Assembly: GCF_016428905.1 (NCBI RefSeq)
Contig: NZ_JAELTQ010000022.1
Coordinates: forward strand, 1-48,814
Origin: Dyella sp. ASV24
GTDB lineage: Bacteria; Pseudomonadota; Gammaproteobacteria; Xanthomonadales; Rhodanobacteraceae
Direction of reading: 5' to 3'
DNA length: 48,814 nt
In this document: one piece after another, positions 1 through 7,891 of the stretch
Numbering within the stretch: position 1 is the first letter of the stretch
How the letters are laid out: the number at the start of each line of letters is the position of its first letter
Translations under genes and position numbers: made by a program
Notes under the pieces: model-generated
Seen by the model: only the letters and a program-made list of their open reading frames with translations
Database searches by the model: none
What the model was told of the DNA's origin: nothing

Positions 1-139
1 CAAGAAGGTTGCGAAGAAGGCCGTCAAGAAGGTTGCCAAGAAGCGCACCGTGAAGAAGGCTGCGGCCGCTAAGGTCGTGAAGGCCACCAAGGCTGCAAAG
101 GCCCCCAGGGCTGCTAAGGCCGCTAAGGCCAAGAAGTAA
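1..139 (+). CDS. Histone H1-like Lys/Ala-rich DNA-binding protein, C-terminal end (partial)
   Basis: Only the last 45 codons are in the window; the frame begins at base 2 and ends with TAA at 137-139. The peptide is built almost entirely of Lys, Ala and Val in KKVAKKAV- and KAAKA-like units, with a KAKK end. Such tails are typical of bacterial histone H1-like/AlgP-like nucleoid proteins, which bind DNA through unstructured basic repeats. The repeats are degenerate and vary in length between strains. The N-terminal part, which would decide the family, lies outside the window. Two GC hairpins follow the stop codon. The basic-repeat nature is certain; the exact family is inferred. Confidence 0.75.
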   Translation, partial: KKVAKKAVKKVAKKRTVKKAAAAKVVKATKAAKAPRAAKAAKAKK

Positions 140-188
140 GCTTTACTCTTTAAAGCTTCACTCTTAATAACAAGCAAGAACGACTTTT

Positions 189-255
189 CTCCCCGCGGTG
201 CCCAGCGCGGGGAGAGTCCTTCGAAAGAGCGACTCGTCCCGGCCCTTGCCGGGAC
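189..255 (+). terminator. Two successive GC-rich hairpins downstream of the histone-like gene
   Basis: The first hairpin has a perfect 9-bp stem (189-197 with 206-214, arm CTCCCCGCG) and an 8-nt loop. The second has a perfect 8-bp stem (236-243 with 248-255, arm GTCCCGGC) and a CCTT loop, followed by a short T-rich stretch (CTTCGTTTC). Their position just after the stop codon suggests transcription termination or 3'-end protection. Neither has a strong T-tract. Confidence 0.5.
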
Positions 256-494
256 GCTTCGTTTCTGGGGTAAGAAAATTTCCTAATGTGAGCTGGCCGC
301 AGCGTGAGATGAGCGGGGTCAGTCGGCGTGACGACATGAGCACTCCGTCGCCGACACGACGAGCGATTTGCCGTAGTGCTGCATTACGGTTACCTTTCAC
401 ACATCCGCGCCGCGGCAAGCCTTGGGGAGGCCGGCCGCTCCTGGATTCACAGGGGGAAAAAGCGCGGGTATCTGATGCCACTCGGTGAGAGATC
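256..494. other. Intergenic stretch without a recognisable gene
   Basis: I see no supportable coding region here. Short open frames on both strands lack family resemblance and overlap each other. The stretch should hold the promoter of the TonB-like gene at 495, but I cannot place a convincing -35/-10 pair. A GGTGAGAG purine run at 484-491 is a plausible ribosome binding site for that gene. Confidence 0.4.
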
Positions 495-1535
495 ATGGAT
501 ACCCGATACAAAAGTCATGCGCGTCGTCACGCGCGTGGGGTCGTTCGACCCGCCACTATTGCCATTACCGCCGTCGTTGCCGTCCTGGCAGCAGCGTCTT
601 GGTTTCTAATCATCAAGCCACACCAGGATCTGGTCGCCACAGACACCGGGGCGCATCCGTCCACGCCGGTGACTGCTGGGGTGCAGGCACCTCCGCCGCC
701 GGTCAACGTGGCTGCGATGAGCATGAACCAGTTGCTTGCGGAAGCCCGCAAGGCCGTGAACGAGCAGCGCCTGCTGGCGCCTGCCGGCAACAACGCTTTC
801 GAGTTCTACTTGAAGGTGCTGGAGAAGGACCCGGGCAATCAGGTCGCAGCCGACGCGCTGCGCGAAACCTTCCCGGTGGGTGCAAGCGTGGCTGAGCAGG
901 CGATCAACCTGCGCGACTTCAACGAAGCGCAGCGTCAGATCGACCTGTTGGCCAAGGCCGACCCGGCGAACTACACGTTGACCATTCTGCGCTCCAAGCT
1001 CGATGCCCAGCGCAAGCTGCAGGATCGTGAGCAGCAGCTGGCTTCGGACAAGGAGAAGCAGCAGCAACTGGCGGCACAGAAGGCGGCCTCGGACAAGGTG
1101 GAAGCTGATCGTCTCGCCGCAGAGTCGCAGCAGAAGGCCCAGGCCGACCAGCGTGCGGCGCAGGCTCGTGCAGCCCAGCAGCAGGCGACGGAGGCGGCGC
1201 GGCAACAGCAGGCGGCTTCGTCCGCGGCCAATACCGGCAACGCCGCGACGGCGAGCGTGGGTGGCACGCACGGGGCGGTTCTGTTGCGCAACGTGCCGCC
1301 GCGCTATCCCACCACCGCGGTTCGCGCGAACCAGGAAGGTTGGGTGGAGGTGACGTTCACCATCACGCCTGAAGGCACCGTCGATGATGTGAAGGTGGTG
1401 GATGCCGAGCCACGCCACGTGTTCGACCGCGCGGCGACGGAAGCCGTGAGTCGCTGGAAGTTCCAGCCCGCGACGCAGGACGGCAACCCAGTCGCTTCGC
1501 AGGACAAGCGCCGTATCGTGTTCAAGCTCAATTGA
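495..1535 (+). CDS. TonB-like energy-transducing protein
   Basis: The 346-residue protein has a short basic cytoplasmic N-terminus and one membrane anchor at about residues 20-40. A long Ala/Gln/Glu/Lys-rich, probably coiled-coil periplasmic region covers about 150-245, and a TonB C-terminal domain about 258-346. The last part contains the family signatures PPRYPTTA, GWVEVTFTI and SRWKFQP. TonB proteins couple the inner-membrane proton gradient (through ExbB/ExbD) to outer-membrane receptors. No exbB/exbD is nearby, and a TonB-dependent receptor lies far away at 43862-46030, so the partner is unknown. The helical region resembles TolA-like linkers rather than the Pro/Lys-rich TonB linker. A strong terminator follows. 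Confidence 0.85.
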   Translation: MDTRYKSHARRHARGVVRPATIAITAVVAVLAAASWFLIIKPHQDLVATDTGAHPSTPVTAGVQAPPPPVNVAAMSMNQLLAEARKAVNEQRLLAPAGNNAFEFYLKVLEKDPGNQVAADALRETFPVGASVAEQAINLRDFNEAQRQIDLLAKADPANYTLTILRSKLDAQRKLQDREQQLASDKEKQQQLAAQKAASDKVEADRLAAESQQKAQADQRAAQARAAQQQATEAARQQQAASSAANTGNAATASVGGTHGAVLLRNVPPRYPTTAVRANQEGWVEVTFTITPEGTVDDVKVVDAEPRHVFDRAATEAVSRWKFQPATQDGNPVASQDKRRIVFKLN

Positions 1536-1577
1536 TGCCGGGTCGCTCGATTTCGAGCGACTGGCACTCAAGCGAAG

Positions 1578-1610
1578 GCGCCGCATGGAGACATGCGGCG
1601 CTTTCTTTTT
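1578..1610 (+). terminator. Strong intrinsic terminator after the TonB-like gene
   Basis: A perfect 10-bp stem (1578-1587 with 1592-1601, arm GCGCCGCATG) closed by a GAGA tetraloop is followed directly by TTTCTTTTT (1602-1610). This is a canonical rho-independent terminator on the plus strand, 42 bases after the stop codon. Confidence 0.95.
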
Positions 1611-1623
1611 GGCGGAGCGTGGA

Positions 1624-2931
1624 TCAGGTTTTGCCGTTGCGCGCAGTGGTGGCGCTCTTGCCCTTGCGGCGCACCTTGCCCTTGGCCGGGGCGGCGGCCG
1701 GCGCATCGCTCTCGATGCCGGCCCAGTCCACATGAGGCAGGCCCAGCAAGCTGTCGAACACCATCGGTAGCAACCCGGCGGGCAGGGGATCGGCGGAGTT
1801 CCACATCATCACCAAGCCGACGTGGTACTTCGGCAAGAAGCCGATCATGGTGCGGTAACCCTCCACCGCACCCGCGTGGAAGATCATCGTCTCACCTTCG
1901 TAATCGAACACGCGCCAGCCGAGCGCGTACGAGGCATCCTCCAGGCGCGCACGACGCCATGGCGCGGAGTGCATCTCGATCGGCGTGGATATCTCCGGCG
2001 CGTGCAGCGTGGTCAGCAGCGCGGACGGCAGCACGTCCGGGCGCCCGCCCATTTGTGCGATCAGCCACTGCTCCATGTCTTTCAGGCTGGCGTTGACGCC
2101 GGCAGCGGGCGCCACGCGGTAGTACGCCTCCTTCGGTTCGAACGGAATCCAGCCGTTGCTGCTGGGGCGATGCGGGCGTGCCCAGCTCTTGCTGGCCTCC
2201 AGTCCTTCGCGGCCGTAGCTGGCAGTTTTCATGCCGAGCGGGAAGAAGATGTTCTTGTCCACCTGGCGCGTGAAGAAGTCACCCGTCTGCGCATAGACCA
2301 CATCGCCGATCAGACTGAAGGCAATGTTCTGGTAGCCGTAGCACTGGCCTACGTCACAGGTCAGTGTGACCTCGTCGAGCCGGCGCGCGAGCTCTTCGTA
2401 AGAGAGGTTTTCTTCGAGCAGGTTGTCGTACGTGTTCTTGGGCAGGCCCAGGCGCTGGCCGAGAATGTCGCGCACGGTAGCTTGTTGCGCCGCGCTGTCG
2501 TTCTTGAGCTTGAAGAAGGGTAGTACGGCGGCAAGCTTGGTGTCCCACGACAACTTGCCGTCGTCCACCAGAACGCCCGTCAGCGCGGTCGCGAAAGCCT
2601 TGGATAGCGAGGCCAGGCGGAACACGGTCTCGGGCGTCACGGGTTCGCGCGTGGAGGCGTCGGCATAGCCGATGGTGTCCTCGAACACCACTTTGTTGTC
2701 TGCCACCACTGCGGTGGCCAGGCCGGCGACAGCATTGCGCTGATCCACACGCTCCAGCCATTGCTGGTAGGACGCCAGGGTGTCCTTCATGCGATCAGCG
2801 GGCACGCCCTGGGGGGGTGCTTGGGGAAGGCTGGCATCGCTGCTGGAGGGTGCTGCGGCACGCGCAGCGGTTGGGAGGCAGGCGAGCCCCAGCGTGGCGA
2901 CAATGAGCAATGGAAGCGTGCGAAACGTCAT
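1624..2931 (-). CDS. Secreted serine hydrolase of the class C beta-lactamase / PBP4-like family
   Basis: The 435-residue protein begins with a signal peptide (about residues 1-25, hydrophobic core followed by AARAA). All three elements of the family active site are present: SxxK at S108-L-S-K111, YxN at Y200-Q-N202, and an HxG (H352-A-G) replacing the KTG triad, as usual in the esterase/DD-peptidase branch. The usual RHLLSHTSG motif is degenerate (RDILGQRLG at about 154-162). Members hydrolyse peptidoglycan peptides, D-amino-acid peptides or esters in the periplasm; the substrate cannot be read from sequence. The C-terminus after about residue 415 is an unusual Lys/Arg-rich tail (KGKVRRKGK). 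It is transcribed toward the TonB-like gene. Confidence 0.85.
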   Translation of the reverse strand: MTFRTLPLLIVATLGLACLPTAARAAAPSSSDASLPQAPPQGVPADRMKDTLASYQQWLERVDQRNAVAGLATAVVADNKVVFEDTIGYADASTREPVTPETVFRLASLSKAFATALTGVLVDDGKLSWDTKLAAVLPFFKLKNDSAAQQATVRDILGQRLGLPKNTYDNLLEENLSYEELARRLDEVTLTCDVGQCYGYQNIAFSLIGDVVYAQTGDFFTRQVDKNIFFPLGMKTASYGREGLEASKSWARPHRPSSNGWIPFEPKEAYYRVAPAAGVNASLKDMEQWLIAQMGGRPDVLPSALLTTLHAPEISTPIEMHSAPWRRARLEDASYALGWRVFDYEGETMIFHAGAVEGYRTMIGFLPKYHVGLVMMWNSADPLPAGLLPMVFDSLLGLPHVDWAGIESDAPAAAPAKGKVRRKGKSATTARNGKT

Positions 2932-3088
2932 GCTGTTCGATGGTGAGGGGCGCCGATGGGCACCGTGTCGAATAACAGCTCAGGAGAGAGCCGGGCCTTG
3001 AGTCGAGCGAGCCAGGTCCATCCATGACGGCCGGGCGAGAGTACCGCAGGAGCATCGGAAAATCCGCTGCCCGTACGGCTGATGGACG

Positions 3089-4693
3089 CTAACGGTGAGA
3101 CAACGGCGGCGGGGCCATGGTTTCGTTCAGGATCAGCGCGCTGGCGCGTTCCGCAATCATGACAACCGGAGCGTTGGTATTGCCGCTGGGCAGGCTTGGC
3201 ATCACCGATGCATCCACGACACGCAGGTTGTCCACGCCCCGCACACGACATTCACTGTCGAGCGGCGCGTCCGCTTCCTTGCCCATGCGGCACGTGCCAA
3301 CGGGGTGGTAGATCGTCTCTGCTTTGCGCCGGATAAAGTCGGCGTATTCGGCATCGCTGGCGATGGCCCGTTCCGGGAACACGGGGGCTCCTCGGAAGCG
3401 GGCGAACGGCGTTTGCGAGAGGATGTCACGGGACAGTTTCGCGCCTTCGATCATGCGTTGCAGGTCGTGCCCTTCCGGGTCGCTTAGATAGTTGGCATGG
3501 ATGGCGATGGGATCGGCCGGGTTCGTCGAGCGCAGGCGCAATGTGCCGCGGCTGCGCGGGTGTAGATAGCACGCGTGGAGGGTGTAGCCGTAGCCAGGAA
3601 GGCGATGGCGGCCGTGATCATCCAGCAGCGCGGGCACGAAATGGAACTGCAGGTCGCAGCGTTCGTCTGTGGCGAGGCGGCTGCGTATGAAGCCGCCCGC
3701 TTCGGCCACGTTAGAGGTGCCCGGGCCATCGCGGTGGCGCAGGAAGCGCCAACCGGCGGCTAGTTCATTGAGGTGGTCGTAGGTGACCTTCTCTGTGCAG
3801 CCGTCCAGCGTGCAGATGTCCAGATGGTCCTGCAGGTTTGCACCGATCCCGGGCTGGTCGACGAGTACGGCGATGTCGTGCGCCTGCAGGTGATCGGCCG
3901 GACCCACGCCCGACAACATGAGCAATTGCGGCGTATTGATCGCTCCGCCCGCGAGGATGATCTCGCCCCCCTCGATGATGGAATCATGCCCGTGGAGCTG
4001 CACGCCGATGGCGCGCCCACTGGAGATGATGACGCGCCTTGTGAGTACGCCGGTGCGTATCTCGAGGTTGGCGCGCTGTCGGGCAGGGCGAAGATAGGCG
4101 GTAGCGGTGGAGCAACGCGCGCCGCTGCGTTGGGTCACCTGGTAGAAACCGAACCCCTTTTGGTCGGGGCCATTGAAGTCATTGTTGCGTGCGTAGCCGG
4201 CGCTTATCGCGCTGTCGATGAACACCTCGGACAGCGGGTTGTGATAGCGCAGATCACTCACGGAAAGAGGACCCGCGTCGCCATGCAACTCACTGGCACC
4301 GCGCTCCTGGTTCTGGCTGTAACGAAACCAGGGGAGCACGTGCTTCCACGACCAGCGAGCGTCGCCGGTGGCGTCAGCCCAGCGATCGTAGTCGCCGGGC
4401 ACGCCGCGGATGTAGCACATGGCGTTGATCGAGCTGGAGCCGCCCAGTGTCTTGCCACGCGGCCACCACAACGAGCGGTGTTGCAACTGTGCTTCCGGCT
4501 CGGTCCGATAATTCCAGTTGAGCCGGCGGTTGTTGGCAAGGCGCGCGATGCCGGCGGGCATGTGGATCAGCGGATGCCAGTCGGACGGGCCAGCCTCCAG
4601 CAGCAAGACACGCCTGGTTCCGCTTGCACTGAGCCGGTTAGCGAGCACACAACCGGCCGAACCGGCACCAACGATGATGTAGTCGTAGCTCAA
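3089..4693 (-). CDS. GMC-family FAD-dependent oxidoreductase (alcohol/choline dehydrogenase-like)
   Basis: The 534-residue protein has the complete glucose-methanol-choline oxidoreductase plan: an N-terminal FAD-binding GxGxxG (G9-A-G-S-A-G14) with E33 for ribose binding, GMC signature 1 at about 78-100 (RGKTLGGSSSIN), and signature 2 at about 249-265 (GGAINTPQLLMLSGVGP). The C-terminal catalytic pair is H463 (YHPVGTCRMG) and N507 (GNTNAPV). The family oxidises primary alcohols (choline, long-chain or polyethylene-glycol alcohols) to aldehydes. There is no betaine aldehyde dehydrogenase or BetI next door, so a BetA assignment is not supported; an AlkJ/PegA-like alcohol dehydrogenase is equally likely. 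It diverges from the transporter gene starting near 4761. Confidence 0.9.
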   Translation of the reverse strand: MSYDYIIVGAGSAGCVLANRLSASGTRRVLLLEAGPSDWHPLIHMPAGIARLANNRRLNWNYRTEPEAQLQHRSLWWPRGKTLGGSSSINAMCYIRGVPGDYDRWADATGDARWSWKHVLPWFRYSQNQERGASELHGDAGPLSVSDLRYHNPLSEVFIDSAISAGYARNNDFNGPDQKGFGFYQVTQRSGARCSTATAYLRPARQRANLEIRTGVLTRRVIISSGRAIGVQLHGHDSIIEGGEIILAGGAINTPQLLMLSGVGPADHLQAHDIAVLVDQPGIGANLQDHLDICTLDGCTEKVTYDHLNELAAGWRFLRHRDGPGTSNVAEAGGFIRSRLATDERCDLQFHFVPALLDDHGRHRLPGYGYTLHACYLHPRSRGTLRLRSTNPADPIAIHANYLSDPEGHDLQRMIEGAKLSRDILSQTPFARFRGAPVFPERAIASDAEYADFIRRKAETIYHPVGTCRMGKEADAPLDSECRVRGVDNLRVVDASVMPSLPSGNTNAPVVMIAERASALILNETMAPPPLSHR

Positions 4694-4760
4694 CTCGCCC
4701 CCTGCGCTTGGCCGTCACACCCGCATGCTAGTCTGTAGGGGACCCACGCTGGAAACACCG

Positions 4761-6077
4761 GTGAATACCCCCCGACCCGCCGCAGCGAACGAAGGCCACG
4801 CATCGATCCTTTCTGCGGTGGCCTTCTTCTTCGTGATGACGGCTTATTACATCATCCGGCCCGTGCGGGACCAGCTCAGCGGAGCCGTAGGTTCCCAGTC
4901 GCTACCGCTGTTCTATGGCAGCGTCTTCATCGTGATGTTGCTGTTGACGCCGGTGTTCGGCGCTCTCGTGTCACGGTTTTCGCGCAAGCGCCTGCTGGGT
5001 TGGAGCTACAGCTTCTTCGCGTTGTGCCAGCTTGCCTTCGTGCCTGCCTTTATGGCGCAGGATCGCATTGGTGCCCGCGAGCTCGGCGTGAGCTTCTTCA
5101 TCTGGGCCAGCGTGTTCAACCTGTTCGTGGTGTCACTGTTCTGGAGCTTCATGGCGGACATCTTCCAGAGCGTGCAGGCACGGCGTGTCTTTCCATTGAT
5201 CGCCTTGGGCGGTATGGCCGGGGCAATCTTTGGCCCTCTGGTGACCAAGGCCCTCGTGCAGGTGATCGGTGTGGCTGCGTTGCTGGTGGTATCGGCGGTC
5301 GCGCTGCTCGTCGCGCTGGTTTTTCTGCTTACCTTGTCCTCGCGGCATGACTGCCGTGAGGAGGCGCGTAACGACGAACCTATCGGAGGCTCGCTGTGGG
5401 CTGGCGTCAAGGAGCTATGGACGCGCCCGTTTCTGCGCTACATGGCCATCCTGATGGTGCTGGGCGACGGCATCGGTACGCTGGCCTATGCGCTGATGGC
5501 GGACTACACCAAGGTTCACTTGCCCGATCGCATTGCGCGGACGTCGTTCTACAACGACCTGGATCTCGCTACGAACCTGCTGGGTGTGGTGTTGCAGCTG
5601 ACGCTCACGCGCTGGGTGCTGATACGCAAGGGGGCCGGCTGGGGCTTGGTGGTGCCGTCGTTGGTCAACCTCGCACTGCTGTTGCTCGTGGTGGTGCTCG
5701 GCATCGGCAACGTCAGCCTGTTCGGCCTGGTAACACCGATGCTGGCCGTCATGATGGTGGGATCGCGCGGTTTTGCCTACGGCATGACCAAGCCGGCGGT
5801 CGACGCGCTCTATACCCGTGTGCCTCGCGAGACCCGCTACAAGGGCAAGAACTTCGTGGAGACGGCTATCTGGCGTTTTGGCGACGTCCTGGTGACCAGT
5901 GGCGTGAGCCTGCTGGGCGGTTTGGGTATGGCCGCCACCGGCATGGCTGGCATCGGCGCCGGTATCTCCGCGCTGGCTACCTGGGTGGCCGCGCGCGCCG
6001 GCCGTTCACCCGATCTGCTGCCGGAAGAACCGGCCGACGGGCGTCAGGTAGGTCAGGCCAAGGCGGCCGAAGCCTGA
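4761..6077 (+). CDS. Membrane transporter, MFS/Npt1-Npt2 (nucleotide exchange)-like
   Basis: The start chosen is GTG 4761, with GGAA six bases upstream, giving 438 residues. An in-frame ATG at 4725 has no ribosome binding site and lies only 31 bases from the divergent oxidoreductase start. The protein is strongly hydrophobic with about 12 membrane segments. The first segment contains AYYIIRPVRDQL, close to the YYxLRPVRDEMG motif I associate with bacterial proteins annotated as NTP/NDP exchange or MFS transporters. True nucleotide translocases are known mainly from intracellular bacteria and plastids, so the substrate in a free-living proteobacterium is unknown. The stop lies 2 bases from the stop of the convergent CBS gene, leaving no room for a terminator. 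Confidence 0.75.
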   Translation: MNTPRPAAANEGHASILSAVAFFFVMTAYYIIRPVRDQLSGAVGSQSLPLFYGSVFIVMLLLTPVFGALVSRFSRKRLLGWSYSFFALCQLAFVPAFMAQDRIGARELGVSFFIWASVFNLFVVSLFWSFMADIFQSVQARRVFPLIALGGMAGAIFGPLVTKALVQVIGVAALLVVSAVALLVALVFLLTLSSRHDCREEARNDEPIGGSLWAGVKELWTRPFLRYMAILMVLGDGIGTLAYALMADYTKVHLPDRIARTSFYNDLDLATNLLGVVLQLTLTRWVLIRKGAGWGLVVPSLVNLALLLLVVVLGIGNVSLFGLVTPMLAVMMVGSRGFAYGMTKPAVDALYTRVPRETRYKGKNFVETAIWRFGDVLVTSGVSLLGGLGMAATGMAGIGAGISALATWVAARAGRSPDLLPEEPADGRQVGQAKAAEA

Positions 6078-6079
6078 CT

Positions 6080-6508
6080 TCAGCTGGTGATATAGCGCTG
6101 CAGCTGTTCGATCTGCTCGGCCTGAGCGTCGATCACTTCCTTGACCAAGTCACCGATCGAGATCACGCCCACCACGCGATCACCGACAACCACCGGCAGG
6201 TGGCGGATACGGCTATCGGTGCAAAGGCGCATGCAGTCGAACACGTCGGTGTCCGGGCCCACGGTGAGTGCAGGGCTGCTCATGATCTCCGAGACGGCCG
6301 TTTGCGCGGAGGAGCGACCCTGGAGGATCACCTTCCGGGCGTAGTCGCGCTCGGAAACGATACCAACCAGTCGTTCGCCGCGAATGACCAACAGTGCGCC
6401 AACGCGGCGCTCCGCCATGTGCTTGATCGCTTCGAGTACGGGCGCGTCCGGTGCGATGCTGAAAATGTCGGTGCCCTTGCCTTCCAGCAAATGCTTGACC
6501 TGTCGCAT
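6080..6508 (-). CDS. Tandem CBS-domain protein
   Basis: The 142-residue soluble protein is little more than two CBS domains (about residues 8-62 and 73-130). Characteristic stretches are VGALLVIRGERLVGIVSERDY and IRHLPVVVGDRVVGVISIGDLV. A CBS pair forms a Bateman module that usually binds adenosyl nucleotides (AMP, ATP, SAM) and acts as an energy sensor; stand-alone versions have no single known target. A good Shine-Dalgarno sequence (GGGGAGG, 6516-6522) lies 7 bases before the ATG. The 268-bp palindromic element ends at 6524, touching this ribosome binding site, so the promoter must lie inside or beyond the element. Confidence 0.92.
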   Translation of the reverse strand: MRQVKHLLEGKGTDIFSIAPDAPVLEAIKHMAERRVGALLVIRGERLVGIVSERDYARKVILQGRSSAQTAVSEIMSSPALTVGPDTDVFDCMRLCTDSRIRHLPVVVGDRVVGVISIGDLVKEVIDAQAEQIEQLQRYITS

Positions 6509-6523
6509 GCTTGAACCTCCCCA

Positions 6524-6791
6524 AGAGCCTGTTCACTATCTTTGCATGGCCCGCGTTAAGCCAGTGCGCGCGCCAGGAAGTGTTGCGTGACGATGCGCCT
6601 GACTGGCGGTCAGGTCGAGTCGCGCGGCGCTTCCTGGCGCGCGCACTGCCTTAACCCTCCGGGCCGGATCTGTTTGCCCGCATGCCAGCGTCATCATTCG
6701 GTCGTGTATCGACATACGCTCCCTCATTCTTCCTTGGCCTGCGAGCAAACAGTTTCCGGCGCGAGCCATGCAAAGATAGTGAACAGGCTCT
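6524..6791. repeat. 268-bp nested inverted-repeat element (MITE-like)
   Basis: The ends are a perfect 27-bp inverted repeat: 6524-6550 and 6765-6791 (outer end AGAGCCTGTTCAC, inner end GCATGGC). Inside is a second 25-bp inverted repeat with one mismatch, 6556-6580 against 6630-6654, enclosing a small hairpin (CCTGAC 6598-6603 with GTCAGG 6609-6614). A third, weaker pair follows (6664-6677 against 6745-6759, containing CTGTTTGC). As single strand it would fold into a long terminal stem with two side arms. No transposase or other open frame is supported inside. I cannot identify a clear target-site duplication. It fills nearly all of the gap between the CBS gene and the glycosyltransferase gene (6509-6885). 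Confidence 0.85.
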
Positions 6792-6885
6792 AACGCCGCG
6801 GATGGGCCGCATGTGCAGAGTCTAGCGCCGCTGCGTGGACGCGGTGTTGGCCCGACGTGAAGCACCCGACGACGCAGCCGCGCTC

Positions 6886-7824
6886 TTACGGTCGGGTACG
6901 GGGTGTGCGCTTCTCTTCGATGAAGTACAGCGGTCGCTGCTTGCTCTCGGCATAGTTGCGGCCGAGGTATTCGCCGATCACACCCAGGGCGAGCATCTGT
7001 ACGCCGCCCATGAAAAGGATCACCACCATCAGCGACGGATACCCATGCACCTGGTCACCAAGCAACAGGGCCTTGCCGAACACCCAGGTGCCGTAGAGAA
7101 AGGCCAGCAGTGAGGCGATGACACCAATCCAGGTAGCAAGCCGTAACGGGGCTGTGGAGAAGGAGGTGAAGCCTTCGATAGCCAGTTGCAGCAGGCGCCA
7201 GTAATTCCACTTGGTCGTGCCGGCTTGGCGCGGTTCGCGCAGGTAGTAGACCGCGGTCTGGCGGTAGCCAATCCAGGTGAACAGACCTTTCATGAAGCGC
7301 TGGCGCTCGCGCACCTGGCGCAATGCATCCAGCGCGCGGCGCGAGAGCAGGCGAAAGTCACCGGTGTCGCGGGGGACACGGGTGTCCGACACGCGCTCCA
7401 TGCTCCGATAGAACAAGGCGGAGGTGAACCGCTTGAAGCTTGTTTCCCCCTCGCGCGCAGTGCGCGTCGCGTAGACCACGTCGAAGCCTTCGCGCCAGCG
7501 CTCGATCAGCGCCGGAATCAGCTCCGGCGGATCCTGTAGATCGGCGTCGATCACCACGGCTGCGTCGGCGTCGACATGATCCAGGCCGGCAGTCAGAGCA
7601 GCTTCCTTGCCGAAGTTGCGTGAGAGTTTGAGCGCGCCGGTGCGCGTGTCGCGCGCCGCCAGGCCTTCGATCAATTGCCACGTGGTATCGCTGCTGCCGT
7701 CGTCGATGTAGAGCACATCACATTCCAACGGGATCTCATCCAGCACCTGACCAAGCCGGGCGTGAAAGGTTTCCAGTACAGCGGCTTCGTTGTAAGCGGG
7801 TACGACGACGGTAAGACGAGACAT
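6886..7824 (-). CDS. GT2-family polyprenyl-phosphate glycosyltransferase (GtrB/DPM1-like)
   Basis: The 312-residue protein starts with a GT-A fold (VVVPAYNEAAVLE). The nucleotide-sugar motifs are D41-D-G (YIDDGSSD) and D93-A-D95 (VIDADLQDPPE). Two C-terminal membrane helices lie at about 229-252 and 262-285, ending with GEYLGRNYAESKQRP. This arrangement is typical of bactoprenol glucosyl/mannosyl transferases such as GtrB, which move a sugar from UDP- or GDP-sugar onto undecaprenyl phosphate at the inner membrane, for O-antigen or lipid A modification. The sugar is not predictable. No GtrA flippase or GT-C partner sits beside it. The next gene upstream on the same strand is mtgA, 67 bases away. 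Confidence 0.9.
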   Translation of the reverse strand: MSRLTVVVPAYNEAAVLETFHARLGQVLDEIPLECDVLYIDDGSSDTTWQLIEGLAARDTRTGALKLSRNFGKEAALTAGLDHVDADAAVVIDADLQDPPELIPALIERWREGFDVVYATRTAREGETSFKRFTSALFYRSMERVSDTRVPRDTGDFRLLSRRALDALRQVRERQRFMKGLFTWIGYRQTAVYYLREPRQAGTTKWNYWRLLQLAIEGFTSFSTAPLRLATWIGVIASLLAFLYGTWVFGKALLLGDQVHGYPSLMVVILFMGGVQMLALGVIGEYLGRNYAESKQRPLYFIEEKRTPRTRP

Positions 7825-7891
7825 GATGGATACAAGGAGGCCGCTGATAATCGGCGAATGCTAATGGACGCCTGCCCTGGGGGCGAGGGCG

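Noticed and set aside
198-488. 96-codon open frame upstream of the TonB-like gene
   Set aside because: It has no ribosome binding site, a composition typical of non-coding high-GC sequence, and it overlaps two hairpins that follow the histone-like gene.
606-1733. 375-codon open frame antisense to the TonB-like gene
   Set aside because: It is Arg/Leu-rich shadow coding, and the plus-strand frame has a membrane anchor and a TonB domain.
3089-4693. Calling the GMC oxidoreductase betA (choline dehydrogenase)
   Set aside because: Neighbouring betB/betI/betT genes are missing and the GMC signatures are shared by many alcohol dehydrogenases, so the specific name is not supported.
4725-4760. ATG at 4725 as the start of the transporter
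   Set aside because: No Shine-Dalgarno sequence precedes it and it would push into the divergent promoter space; GTG 4761 has GGAA at a suitable distance.
6524-6791. Reading the palindromic element as a complete insertion sequence
   Set aside because: It is only 268 bp, encodes no transposase fragment that I can recognise and shows no clear target-site duplication.
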